A DNA stretch of 63,374 bases from Cytobacillus firmus NBRC 15306 (lineage in GTDB: Bacteria > Bacillota > Bacilli > Bacillales > Cytobacillaceae). Shown in pieces: positions 17,608-25,138 of this stretch. The notes under the pieces are model-generated. The model was not told the DNA's origin and did no database searches. It saw only the letters and a list, made by a program, of their open reading frames with translations. Numbering within the stretch: the stretch's first letter is position 1; each line of letters begins with the position of its first letter. A program made the position numbers and the translations under genes. Location of the stretch: assembly GCF_001591465.1 (NCBI RefSeq), contig NZ_BCUY01000016.1, positions 1 to 63,374 on the forward strand, read 5' to 3'.

Positions 17608-19539
17608 CTATGGCTGCTCTACTGAAACAGCTTCTGCATCTTTTTGAGAGGCATCAGCTTCGGGTTCTTCTGTTGTACTGGTGTCAGCTTCCGAACCCTT
17701 TTCTGGCAGCACTTCACTTTCGGTATTAACAGCCGGATCCAATTCTTGTGAGCTGTCTTCCTGCTCCTGAACCGGATCCACTTCTGGCTGCTCCTCTGAA
17801 GGCTTTAAGGATTCATACTTTTTCAAGATTTCCTGCTTCATTTCTGTAAGCACTGCTTCAAATCCAGGCAATTCACGGTATTTTCCAGGATAAAGCTTGT
17901 TGCCTGCTTCTTTAATTTCAGCAGAACGTCTTTCAAGCCTGTTTAACTCCGCCAATTGGCTCTCAACTATATCGAGCTTATCAGCATCAAGGTTAATCTG
18001 TATTTCTTCCATAAGCATGTATCTGGAAATCTCGTAAATAACTGTTTCTTTCGTAATCTTTGCAGGCAATACATACTTTTCTGCAGCAATGTCACGTACA
18101 TGAGGCCCATAAAGCTTATTAATAAACAGCCCCGCTTTCTTAATCTGGTATGAAAGCTTATGGTAAGTTTCAACTGTGTGTTCATCCAGAGTACCAGCAT
18201 CTATCAATTTAATTAGCTCTGAATTCATTGCTGTCAGCTGTGCTCCGGTTTTTTCTGTATCGATAAAGACTGCTGCCCGGGCTTTATGATCATAAGCTTC
18301 CTTCAGCACTGCCATTAACCGGTTTTGATCGTTTTGAGGCAGGCCTTTCAGCAATGTTTCTGCTGAAGCAATACTTTTACTTGCATTCTGGTAGGCTTTT
18401 GCAAAGTCTGCACTTACTTTGAAATCACTTGTACTTTTTATGTTTCCAGAATAATAGGATCGGAGTTTTCTTGATTTGGCAACAGCATCATTTGTCTGGT
18501 TTGTTGCCAGGGTTACCTTTGAACTTGTTTTTGCCCCGTTTAAGCTATAGCCGATGCCTGCTACATAAAGCCCTACACCCTGGTTTTGTTTCCATATGCT
18601 TTGAAACTCTGAAAGCGGCAAGCTGGTTTCACCTGCATATCTGCCGATTTCCGGTGTAAACCCTGGAAGCTTATAGGTTGAAGTAAACCAATCAGTAAAG
18701 CCGCCTCCAGATGGTCTTGCACCCGGGTACACCAGGCTATATCCTGTCATTTTCCCTATCGTTTTGGCATATTGATGATCCCGATCGTATAAAGCACCTG
18801 TCTGATGGAATTTCCAGTAAAGAATCTGTCCGCTTGAATGGTAAGCAAGAGCAGATGCAGGCTTAATCTCATTCACAAAGTTTATAATCGCCTTCACTTC
18901 AGAAGCCGATTGCGGCTGGGATCCTTTATAATTCTTGTAATAGGGCTTTCCCGGATTGCTTTTAATATTCGCCCAGTCAGCAGGGTACTGGCGGTTCAAA
19001 TCGACTCCCTTTCCATTTGCTTTCCAGCGTTTAAAATCCTTGCTCCCTGCATTCATTTTGATTAATCCAGCATGTGCACTCGAAGGAAATGCCTTTAATC
19101 CAAATTGCTGCAGTGTCACACCATCCGGATTAACCATCGGCACAAACCACATGGTGGTTCTGTTCAGATGAGTCCGCACATCCGCACCCGCTATTGTCCG
19201 TCCGCCCTTATAGGCTGAAGCGTACTGTTCAAGCATATACATGTTCAGCGTAGTAGTCATCCATTCCCTTGCATGGTGGGAACCATTAATAAATATGTTT
19301 GTCCCGCCTTTTCCAAGTGATACGGCATAAATATTTCTTCCATACTCACTTTTTCCAATAACTTTATATGTAATATGATCTGGGTATTGCTTGGCAAGCT
19401 CCACAATATCAGCCTGCATTTTTTCATAAGTATAAACTTCGGCTGGATTCACAGCTGCAGCTTCTGCCCGATGTTCCAAATGGACGAAGCCGGCAAGAAC
19501 TATCAATAATGTAAATATGAATTTCTTTAAAATTTTCAT
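17608..19539 (-). CDS. Secreted M14 zinc carboxypeptidase with C-terminal SbsC-type wall anchor
   Basis: 643 residues, ATG behind AGGAGG. Signal peptide about 1-28. Peptidase M14 domain about 35-335: zinc ligands His89 and Glu92 (HHARE), third ligand His234 (AYHSSG), catalytic Glu297 (FTPEIG) and GVDLNRQYP near 178. By family it removes C-terminal residues from peptides, possibly D-amino-acid-containing wall peptides as in gamma-D-glutamyl-diaminopimelate peptidases, but the specificity is not visible. Residues about 355-560 match the SbsC-type polymer-binding helices (TVETYHKLSYQIKK, NKLYGPHVRD); here the anchor is C-terminal rather than N-terminal. The last 75 residues are an acidic, Pro/Glu/Ser-rich tail. 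The anchor explains how an otherwise soluble peptidase stays on the wall. Confidence 0.88.
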   Translation of the reverse strand: MKILKKFIFTLLIVLAGFVHLEHRAEAAAVNPAEVYTYEKMQADIVELAKQYPDHITYKVIGKSEYGRNIYAVSLGKGGTNIFINGSHHAREWMTTTLNMYMLEQYASAYKGGRTIAGADVRTHLNRTTMWFVPMVNPDGVTLQQFGLKAFPSSAHAGLIKMNAGSKDFKRWKANGKGVDLNRQYPADWANIKSNPGKPYYKNYKGSQPQSASEVKAIINFVNEIKPASALAYHSSGQILYWKFHQTGALYDRDHQYAKTIGKMTGYSLVYPGARPSGGGFTDWFTSTYKLPGFTPEIGRYAGETSLPLSEFQSIWKQNQGVGLYVAGIGYSLNGAKTSSKVTLATNQTNDAVAKSRKLRSYYSGNIKSTSDFKVSADFAKAYQNASKSIASAETLLKGLPQNDQNRLMAVLKEAYDHKARAAVFIDTEKTGAQLTAMNSELIKLIDAGTLDEHTVETYHKLSYQIKKAGLFINKLYGPHVRDIAAEKYVLPAKITKETVIYEISRYMLMEEIQINLDADKLDIVESQLAELNRLERRSAEIKEAGNKLYPGKYRELPGFEAVLTEMKQEILKKYESLKPSEEQPEVDPVQEQEDSSQELDPAVNTESEVLPEKGSEADTSTTEEPEADASQKDAEAVSVEQP

Positions 19540-19641
19540 CTTTTCCTCCTAATATTTTGTACATCTACTAATATACTATGCAGGAGGACAAATTTGGGGG
19601 AAATTCAGCAATTTTTGCAAAACCGGCTCATCAAAAAAATA

Positions 19642-19666
19642 AAGCCTGTCTAATCCGGACAGGCTT
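19642..19666 (-). terminator. Intrinsic terminator overlapping the stop codon of the first PlcR-like regulator
   Basis: Stem AAGCCTGTCC / GACAGGCTT, followed on the minus strand by TATTTTTTT. Confidence 0.8.
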
Positions 19667-20549
19667 ATGCAAAGGTATGCCATTTTTGAATTTTACTATT
19701 AATAAAGTTTACGTACTTCTCATCTTCCTGAAGCTCAAAAATAATCAGGGACTTTTGCATGCATTCTCTTGCTTTCTGGAACTTGCCTTGAATTTCATAG
19801 TTGTAGCCAATATGATAATGAAGCTCCCCAAGAAGATAAAGGTTATCTTTTTCAATACACCACCTGACAGCTTCCCTGCAGTACTTAATTGAATCATTGT
19901 ACTTCTCAAGACGTGTGAGTGATCTTGCAATATTATAATAAAGTCTGCACAATAAGGTATGGTCATTAATGAATGGCAGCTGATGGAGATATTCTTTAGC
20001 TTCGAAATAGATTTTCAGCGATTTTTTATAATCCTTTTCTTCAAAATAGACAGAACCGATACTCAGCAAAACTTCTATTTCACGTTCAGACCAGACCTTG
20101 TCGGTATAATGAGTTAAAGCTATGGCTTTAGAAAGGATGTCAATCGCTGCTTTAGAATCCTTATGAAGCATATACTGGCAAATCCCTTTATGCCATAATA
20201 GAACCTGATAATTTTTATTGTTTTGCTGGAATAATGGATTTTTCTCTTCGGTTTTTACGATTTGTTCCATTTCCCTGTAATCTGAGTTCCTTCTTGCCAA
20301 GGTTAATTGCCTTAAGACTTCCTGTACATAATCCAGCCGGGGCGTTGTGCCAATGTCGAAGAAATAGTTTACATCCACACCAAGGCGTTCGGATATTAAA
20401 TATAAAGTAGATGCATAGGGATATACATCACCCTTTTCAATTTTGCTGATCTGCGCCTGCGTACAAATCCCTTTGGCAAGCTCTCCCTGTGATAAGTTCA
20501 TCAGTTTTCTAAGTTCCCTGATTCTTTGGCCAATCGCGGAAAAATTCAT
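19665..20549 (-). CDS. PlcR-like (RRNPP family) peptide-responsive transcription regulator 1
   Basis: 294 residues from the ATG at 20549 behind AAAGGGGTG; a first ATG six codons earlier overlaps the ribosome site. N-terminal XRE-type helix-turn-helix about 5-62 (RIRELRKLMNLSQGELAKGI, AQISKIEKG), then a tetratricopeptide array to the end (ALTHYTDKVW, GSVYFEEKDYKKSLKIY, LHYHIGYNYEIQGKFQKA). Length and layout match PlcR/NprR-type quorum sensors, which bind a short re-imported peptide through the TPR part. A divergent gene 180 bp away encodes exactly such an exported pro-peptide, so the pair is probably a sensor-signal module. It is closely related to the second regulator at 21545-22438. The target genes are unknown; no PlcR-type TATGNAA palindrome was seen in the window. 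Confidence 0.85.
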   Translation of the reverse strand: MNFSAIGQRIRELRKLMNLSQGELAKGICTQAQISKIEKGDVYPYASTLYLISERLGVDVNYFFDIGTTPRLDYVQEVLRQLTLARRNSDYREMEQIVKTEEKNPLFQQNNKNYQVLLWHKGICQYMLHKDSKAAIDILSKAIALTHYTDKVWSEREIEVLLSIGSVYFEEKDYKKSLKIYFEAKEYLHQLPFINDHTLLCRLYYNIARSLTRLEKYNDSIKYCREAVRWCIEKDNLYLLGELHYHIGYNYEIQGKFQKARECMQKSLIIFELQEDEKYVNFINSKIQKWHTFA

Positions 20550-20729
20550 CCTTTTCACCCCTTTCATGTAAATATGCCTAGAGTTATATTTTTATCATTT
20601 ATAAACAGGAAAAAGGATATAAGACAAAGTATACTGGTAAAATTAAAAAAATATACAAAAAATGCTTCTGTATTATTTATGTTTTAATATAGATAGTTCC
20701 TTAATTTAAACAAGCAAGGAGGAATTCTC

Positions 20730-20858
20730 ATGAAAAAACGTTTATTAGTTATGATGGCCGTATTCACTTTTGTATTTGGAGCTGCAGGCATTACTTTTGC
20801 TGCTGGAAATAACGGCGGCGGCGGAGTTACAACTCAAGAACTTCCGACTATTTTTTAA
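20730..20858 (+). CDS. PapR-like exported signalling pro-peptide, 42 residues
   Basis: Short gene with AAGGAGG seven bases before the ATG and a strong terminator downstream. The product starts MKKRLLVMMAVF and has a typical signal peptide (about 1-25, ending TFAA), then a GNNGGGG spacer and the C-terminal sequence TTQELPTIF followed by the stop codon. This is the layout of PapR and Phr-type pro-peptides; the LP-x-x-F ending is very like the active PapR core LPFEF of the B. cereus group. The inferred pathway is export by Sec, trimming outside, uptake by an oligopeptide permease and binding to a TPR regulator. It is divergent from regulator 1 and near regulator 2. The promoter has a plausible -10 (TATAGA at about 20690) but a weak -35, as expected if an activator is needed. 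The mature peptide boundaries are not known. Confidence 0.75.
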   Translation: MKKRLLVMMAVFTFVFGAAGITFAAGNNGGGGVTTQELPTIF

Positions 20859-20922
20859 TTGCAAATGCATATCTGTTAGGATTTCAAAGGGCTTGACCCT
20901 TGTCTTATTAATCTCCAATTGG

Positions 20923-20951
20923 GACACTTCATCTGAAGTGTCTATTTTTTT
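20923..20951 (+). terminator. Intrinsic terminator of the pro-peptide gene
   Basis: Stem GACACTTC-ATCT-GAAGTGTC followed by TATTTTTTT. Confidence 0.85.
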
Positions 20952-21188
20952 GCAGTTAAAACTTAGTTACTGCTCAAATTCAACATGCAAACATAAATTC
21001 CCTTCTTTTATAGGATTAAGAGAAACATAATATTCTTTCAGGAATATTCCTATAGTTATAATTTTATATGAAAACCTTACTTTTTCATATTAAATATTCA
21101 TTCCAATATCTAATTCACCTCCATATTTCAATCAGCAAAAGGAACTATTTTTGTTATGATAAGGGCATAAAGATGCAGGGAGGGTGAA
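20952..21188. other. AT-rich intergenic stretch, nothing recognised
   Basis: No reading frame with a ribosome site stands out on either strand. A -10-like TATGAT near 21157 may belong to the promoter of the following gene. A short palindrome (AGGAATATTCCT) sits near 21040. Confidence 0.5.
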
Positions 21189-21193
21189 ATGGT

Positions 21194-21511
21194 ATGGATC
21201 TTGATATGAAAATTCAGCCGAAGTTTATCGAGAACGAAAGTGCAATCATTTTTTCATTCTACTTTAGAAACGCATCAATGAAAGTTGGAGAAGCGGTTAT
21301 CTATACTTGTGAAGAGGAACAAAATGAAGAATTGACACGAATGATTTATAACAGCCATGAAGAAATAACAGAGCTTAATGCTAATGCAAAAAGGAAAATG
21401 GCTTATGTAACGGAGTTAACTATACCGGAAGGATTTAAAAACCAATCGTTTACCAAAATAAAAGAATTTCTAAAAATCATCGGCATCAACACATGCGTAT
21501 ACCAGCATTGA
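21194..21511 (+). CDS. Hypothetical protein, 105 residues, between the two PlcR-like regulators
   Basis: ATG at 21194 with GGGAGGGTG upstream; an ATG five bases earlier leads only to a seven-codon frame. No signal peptide or membrane segment. The protein is mixed alpha/beta (IIFSFYFRNASMKVGEAVIY, IKEFLKIIGINTCVY). I do not recognise it. It is flanked by a probable peptide-quorum module and could be one of its targets, but nothing in the sequence proves that. It ends with a good terminator that overlaps the 3' end of the convergent regulator 2. Confidence 0.6.
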   Translation: MDLDMKIQPKFIENESAIIFSFYFRNASMKVGEAVIYTCEEEQNEELTRMIYNSHEEITELNANAKRKMAYVTELTIPEGFKNQSFTKIKEFLKIIGINTCVYQH

Positions 21512-21520
21512 TGTCACAGG

Positions 21521-21557
21521 ATACCTGATGGTCAGGGATGAGCATCAGGTATTTTCT
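21521..21557 (+). terminator. Terminator between convergent genes
   Basis: Ten-base perfect stem ATACCTGATG / CATCAGGTAT with a 12-base loop, followed by TTTTCT on the plus strand. The 3' arm lies inside the last codons of regulator 2. Confidence 0.7.
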
Positions 21558-22438
21558 ATAAGATTATCTTCCTTCCACTTCATTAACTTGCCATTAATAT
21601 AATCCGAATATTTATGATCCTTCTGAAGGTCAAAAATCAGCAAAGCTTTTTGCATATATTCTTGAGCAGAACGAAAATCCTCCGACAATTCGAAATTGTA
21701 GCCAATATGATAGTGAAGTTCTCCCAATAAAAAGAGGTTATCTTTTTCAATCCCCCAGTCGATTCCTTCTGTGCATATTTCAGTTGATTTTTCATAAAAT
21801 CCTTTTCGGGTAAAAGCTCTGGCCATATTATAGAGCAGTTTAGTTTTTAATATATAATTCCGTAATTGGGGAAGATTTTTCATCTCCGTATATACACTTT
21901 CATAAATCTTAATAGCTTCATCCAGCAGATTATTCTCAAAGCAGACAACGCCTTTGCTTAAAAGAATTTCCATCTCCTGTTCCGTCCGGAATTTTTCATT
22001 AGTCAATGCCAAAGCTTCGTCAAGGGCTTGCAGAGAACGTTCAAAGTCAGAATGGACGTGGTAGAGGCATATCCCTTTATGCCAAATCAGAAGCTGCAGA
22101 TATTTCTGATTTTGATAAAAAAGCGGATTCCTTTCCTCCATCTCCACGATCTCTTCCATCTCCTGATATTTAAAATTGCGACGTGCAATTTTCAGCTGTC
22201 TGGCCACTTCTTCGACATAGTCCAGCCTTGGGGTTAAACCAATATTGAAGAAATAATTCACATCAATGCCCAGTTTTTGAGATATTAAAAAAAGTGTTGA
22301 TGCACAGGGAATCACTTCACCATTCTCCAGCTTACTGATTTGTGCCTGAGTGCATATGTCTTCTGCAAGCTCTTTTTGAGTGATTCTTTGTATTCTGCGC
22401 AGTTCTTTTATCTTATTTCCAATAACAGAAAAATCCAA
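21545..22438 (-). CDS. PlcR-like (RRNPP family) transcription regulator 2
   Basis: 297 residues from a TTG at 22438, chosen because GGAGAG lies eight bases upstream and because it aligns with the start of regulator 1 (L-D-F-S-V-I-G versus M-N-F-S-A-I-G); a GTG three codons earlier is the alternative. Helix-turn-helix about 5-62 (KIKELRRIQRITQKELAEDI, AQISKLENG), then TPR helices through to the end (GELHYHIGYNFELSEDFRSA). It is plainly a paralogue of regulator 1, with extensive identity in both halves (CTQAQISK, VDVNYFF/IDVNYFF, TPRLDYV). I find no pro-peptide gene of its own next to it, so it may answer the same peptide or a distant one. Confidence 0.82.
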   Translation of the reverse strand: MDFSVIGNKIKELRRIQRITQKELAEDICTQAQISKLENGEVIPCASTLFLISQKLGIDVNYFFNIGLTPRLDYVEEVARQLKIARRNFKYQEMEEIVEMEERNPLFYQNQKYLQLLIWHKGICLYHVHSDFERSLQALDEALALTNEKFRTEQEMEILLSKGVVCFENNLLDEAIKIYESVYTEMKNLPQLRNYILKTKLLYNMARAFTRKGFYEKSTEICTEGIDWGIEKDNLFLLGELHYHIGYNFELSEDFRSAQEYMQKALLIFDLQKDHKYSDYINGKLMKWKEDNLIENT

Positions 22439-22559
22439 TGTTTCCACTCTCCAAAAAATATTCCAATTATTATATTTTTATTATAAATGCTTATATAACC
22501 TAGTAAAAGCTGTATTCTATTAAAATAACCAGCATTCATCAGGAATTCAGACTTTTAAG

Positions 22560-22672
22560 CAATATGTTTTAATTAGTTCATAAGTATTTAATACTTTCGG
22601 AAGTTCGTCACTTTACGAACATCATCCAATTCTCCAATTTATTACCGTCCGGACTGACCGGACGGTCTTTTT
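22560..22672 (+). ncRNA. Possible small RNA upstream of the CTATTTGCA array
   Basis: A strong plus-strand terminator (CCGTCCG-N7-CGGACGG, then TCTTTTTTT, 22645-22672) has no coding frame before it. Upstream are a 15-base palindrome AAGTATTTAATACTT (22582-22596) and a hairpin GTTCGT-N6-ACGAAC (22603-22620). This looks like a short structured transcript divergent from regulator 2, or the relic of a lost gene. No clear promoter was identified. Confidence 0.3.
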
Positions 22673-22700
22673 TTGAGTTTGGTGCTTGTTATTGGGATTT

Positions 22701-23016
22701 CTATTCGCAGAAATTTTCTGACTAATTGCAGGTTTTTGTTTCTATTTGCAAGTTTCAATTTTCTATTTGCAGGATTCCTGTTCTATTTGTAAGTTCTCCA
22801 GGTCTATTTGCAGGATGCGGTTCTATTTGCAACTTCACACCGCCTATTTGCAGGATTTCGGTTCTATTTGCCAGTTCACACCGCCTATTTGCAGAATCCC
22901 GGTTCTATTTGCAAGTTCTCTCTGCCTATTTGCAGAATCCCGGTTCTATTTGCAAATTTACACCGCCTATTTGCAGAATCCCCCAGCCTATTTGCAAGTT
23001 CCCCATTCTATTTGCA
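22701..23016 (+). repeat. CTATTTGCA array, 16 units with about 20.5 bp period
   Basis: Units start at about 22701, 22723, 22742, 22763, 22783, 22804, 22823, 22844, 22864, 22885, 22905, 22926, 22946, 22967, 22988 and 23008. Spacings are 19-22 bp with a mean near 20.5, two DNA helical turns. The consensus is TTCTATTTGCARGTTC, alternating with a GCCTATTTGCAGAATCCC variant. All copies have the same orientation. The spacers are too short and too similar for CRISPR. Reading frames over this stretch are artefacts of the repeat. The function is unknown. Confidence 0.85.
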
Positions 23017-23076
23017 TAGTTCATAGTTCATATTTCATCTCCATACCGCACAACTTAGCCAAAAATCCCAAAATAA

Positions 23077-23103
23077 AACCCCGGGCTATTCAGGCCAGGG
23101 GTT
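23077..23103 (-). terminator. Intrinsic terminator of the YknW/YknX-like operon
   Basis: Imperfect stem AACCCCTGG / CCGGGGTT, followed on the minus strand by TTATTTTGGG. Confidence 0.65.
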
Positions 23104-23109
23104 GTCCAA

Positions 23110-24315
23110 TTATCGGGATACAAATCCTTTTAATATATACTTCCATTTTGTCTTATTTTTCAGGCTGCTGAGCTGCTTTTTACTTAAATGTTTTGTTTTG
23201 AAGGAGGTGGCTGCTTCTGTTCCATCAAAATCTTTATGGATGCCATTGTCCATAACAATCCATTCGCCTTTTTCGAGGCCATCTTTAATTTCTGTTCTCC
23301 CATTTACTTGCAGTCCGCTCTCTATTTGTCTTCTCTCAAGCTTCCCGGTATTTGAGATCACCCATAAAGATGAAGCATTTTTGTCTTTTTTTATCACTTT
23401 GGAGGGAACTGTTACTGCCCCTTCAATCTCATCTGTAACAATTTCGATATGAACCGGGGTCCCCTTTAAGATCTCTGTTGCGTCCTCATTTAACTGAACT
23501 GAGAACGGATAAGTGCTTTCCTTATTCAGAGAAACTCCGCTCTTTGGAAGGGATGCCAGGTTAATAATCGTTCCTTCCCCTTTAAAGTCCTTTGCTGAGA
23601 CAAGTACTTTAAGGCCAACAGAAGTTTCCATTCTCTCATCTAATGTTAGTTCACCATTGATTAGTGAAGCATCTGAAGTAATCGTAATAATAGGATTTTC
23701 AAGGGAGCGGTCAATCTCACTGATTGTTCCTGAGAAATTGCTCTGAACGGTTACACTGCCTGGCTGATCTTCCAGATAATCCAGCTGATTTTCAGTCATT
23801 TCGAGCTCCCTTTCCAGCATGCTGACTTGCAGCTCCTTTTCATGGATGTCTCTGTCCAGACTGGAAGTCACCGCTGTTTCGCTGTCTTTCTCTTCTTCAG
23901 CAAAAATAAGCGTTCTTTTATATGTTTCCATATCATCAATATGACCTTCTAAGTCCTCTATTTGGTTTTCAAGCTTTTCTGCTTCTGCATTCAGTCTTTC
24001 TTTTTCGGCATCAAGGTCTTCAGGCTGATATTCAAACAAACCCGTTCCAGGTGTAATCGCATCTCCCTCTTTAACCAAAAACTGATTAAAAACCCCCTGC
24101 CGCTCATCATAATAGACCTGGTATTCTTCCGCAGGTGATACCACACCTTTTTTCGAAAAGGAATCTATAAGGTTCTCCTTCGAAACGGCCTGCCATTTAT
24201 CTATGTATGCTGTCTTATCCACTTTGCTTCCTGGCTTTAAGGCCAAATAAAGATTTGCAGCAATAAAGATTCCTATACACACAACCAGGATTCTAAGCAC
24301 CCAAGCTCTTTTCAC
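23110..24315 (-). CDS. Membrane-fusion (HlyD/YknX-type) adaptor protein
   Basis: 401 residues if started at the GTG at 24315 (weak GGCGG site); a longer frame begins at 24351 and would overlap the upstream gene. One N-terminal membrane segment (WVLRILVVCIGIFIAANLYL), a lipoyl-like half (FNQFLVKEGDAITPGTGLFEY), a coiled-coil hairpin about 105-190 (EAEKLENQIEDLEGHIDD, MLERELEMTENQLDYLED), the second lipoyl half (SNFSGTISEID) and beta-barrel regions (TVPSKVIKKDKNASSLWV). This is the plan of adaptor subunits of ABC or RND exporters. With the preceding Yip1-like protein it resembles the YknW-YknX half of the B. subtilis YknWXYZ exporter that protects against the SDP toxin. No ATPase or permease gene follows: the next element downstream is the repeat array. 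Confidence 0.8.
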   Translation of the reverse strand: MKRAWVLRILVVCIGIFIAANLYLALKPGSKVDKTAYIDKWQAVSKENLIDSFSKKGVVSPAEEYQVYYDERQGVFNQFLVKEGDAITPGTGLFEYQPEDLDAEKERLNAEAEKLENQIEDLEGHIDDMETYKRTLIFAEEEKDSETAVTSSLDRDIHEKELQVSMLERELEMTENQLDYLEDQPGSVTVQSNFSGTISEIDRSLENPIITITSDASLINGELTLDERMETSVGLKVLVSAKDFKGEGTIINLASLPKSGVSLNKESTYPFSVQLNEDATEILKGTPVHIEIVTDEIEGAVTVPSKVIKKDKNASSLWVISNTGKLERRQIESGLQVNGRTEIKDGLEKGEWIVMDNGIHKDFDGTEAATSFKTKHLSKKQLSSLKNKTKWKYILKGFVSR

Positions 24316-24328
24316 AATAACACCGCCA

Positions 24329-24991
24329 TTATATAAGTTTCTCAAATTCAAGATAGTAAATGGTAGATGTCATGATCCATCCAACCAGATTAACGATTAT
24401 CACAATCAGCAGGATCCATTTGGGGCTTCGCGGCGAAAATGCTTTAAGATTCATATATTGGAAGAAAATTACCCAAATTTGAAAAAGTGTGATGGTGCCG
24501 GCCAGTTGAATAAGCAAACGGTTATCTGTCAAATATTGCACCATTACGCCCAAACTGAAAGGCGAGGACACTCTCTCAAGACCAAAGCTAATCTGAAGAA
24601 CTAGCGTTAACGCTTTTTCGATTAATAAAACAGCTAACACAAATAGCTGCATAACCAGCAGTTTCGCAAATTCCGTATCCATTATAGTCCAATAAAAAAT
24701 GGCTGGGACAAAAAAGATCAGCAGAGAAAAAACGATTCCCCATACTACTTTCCCAATGCCTAAAAATAGCTTTTTCGTTTCCAATTCCTGCTGGGATACA
24801 TTTGATATTTCATTCGATACAATATCCATGCCATATCCTGTATATGCTGCCGCCAGATATAGAATGGCTCCAGCAGCCATGAGCAGCAGGAATCTTATAT
24901 AAAGCCCGGTAATTTTCTCTGCTTTTGTCAATTGATAAAGGTATGTATTTGGACTTAGAATTCCTTTTATAAGCTGAACATGATAAAACAT
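24329..24991 (-). CDS. Yip1/YknW-like polytopic membrane protein
   Basis: 220 residues, ATG with GGGGGAAG upstream. About five membrane segments (FLLLMAAGAILYLAAAYTGYG, IVFSLLIFFVPAIFYW, LFVLAVLLIEKALTLVL, LAGTITLFQIWVIFFQYM, ILLIVIIVNLVGWIMTSTIYY). Size, topology and its place directly before an HlyD-type adaptor match YknW, a Yip1-family protein needed to assemble the YknXYZ exporter. The two genes are 13 bp apart and form an operon. The assignment rests on topology and context rather than on a signature motif. Confidence 0.7.
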   Translation of the reverse strand: MFYHVQLIKGILSPNTYLYQLTKAEKITGLYIRFLLLMAAGAILYLAAAYTGYGMDIVSNEISNVSQQELETKKLFLGIGKVVWGIVFSLLIFFVPAIFYWTIMDTEFAKLLVMQLFVLAVLLIEKALTLVLQISFGLERVSSPFSLGVMVQYLTDNRLLIQLAGTITLFQIWVIFFQYMNLKAFSPRSPKWILLIVIIVNLVGWIMTSTIYYLEFEKLI

Positions 24992-25104
24992 GGCTGTTTC
25001 TTCCCCCGTTAATGAACTTTCTTTTATTATATAAGAGATTGTAATAATTGCCAGTATAGAGTCGAAATTTCTAGAAATTAGTCAATTGCTCACAAGCAAA
25101 AAGA

Positions 25105-25128
25105 AAAAGTGCCGCTGATGGCACTTTT
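25105..25128 (-). terminator. Intrinsic terminator after the DUF4309-like gene
   Basis: Stem AAAAGTGCC / GGCACTTTT with a six-base loop; the minus strand continues TTTCTTTTTG. Confidence 0.85.
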
Positions 25129-25138
25129 CCCATTCGAA

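Noticed and set aside
19550..22650. PlcR-type target box (TATGNAA-N4-TTNCATA)
   Set aside because: I looked upstream of the regulators, the pro-peptide gene and the secreted-protein genes and found no match, so the target site of these regulators remains unknown.
22701..23016. Regularly spaced repeats as a CRISPR array
   Set aside because: Core repeats are only about 9-16 bp and the intervals 11-12 bp, similar to one another; no cas gene is near.
22726..23171. Three overlapping frames up to 141 residues over the main repeat array
   Set aside because: Repetitive translations (FYLQV, SICKF, AYLQN) caused by the 20-21 bp period; no start site.
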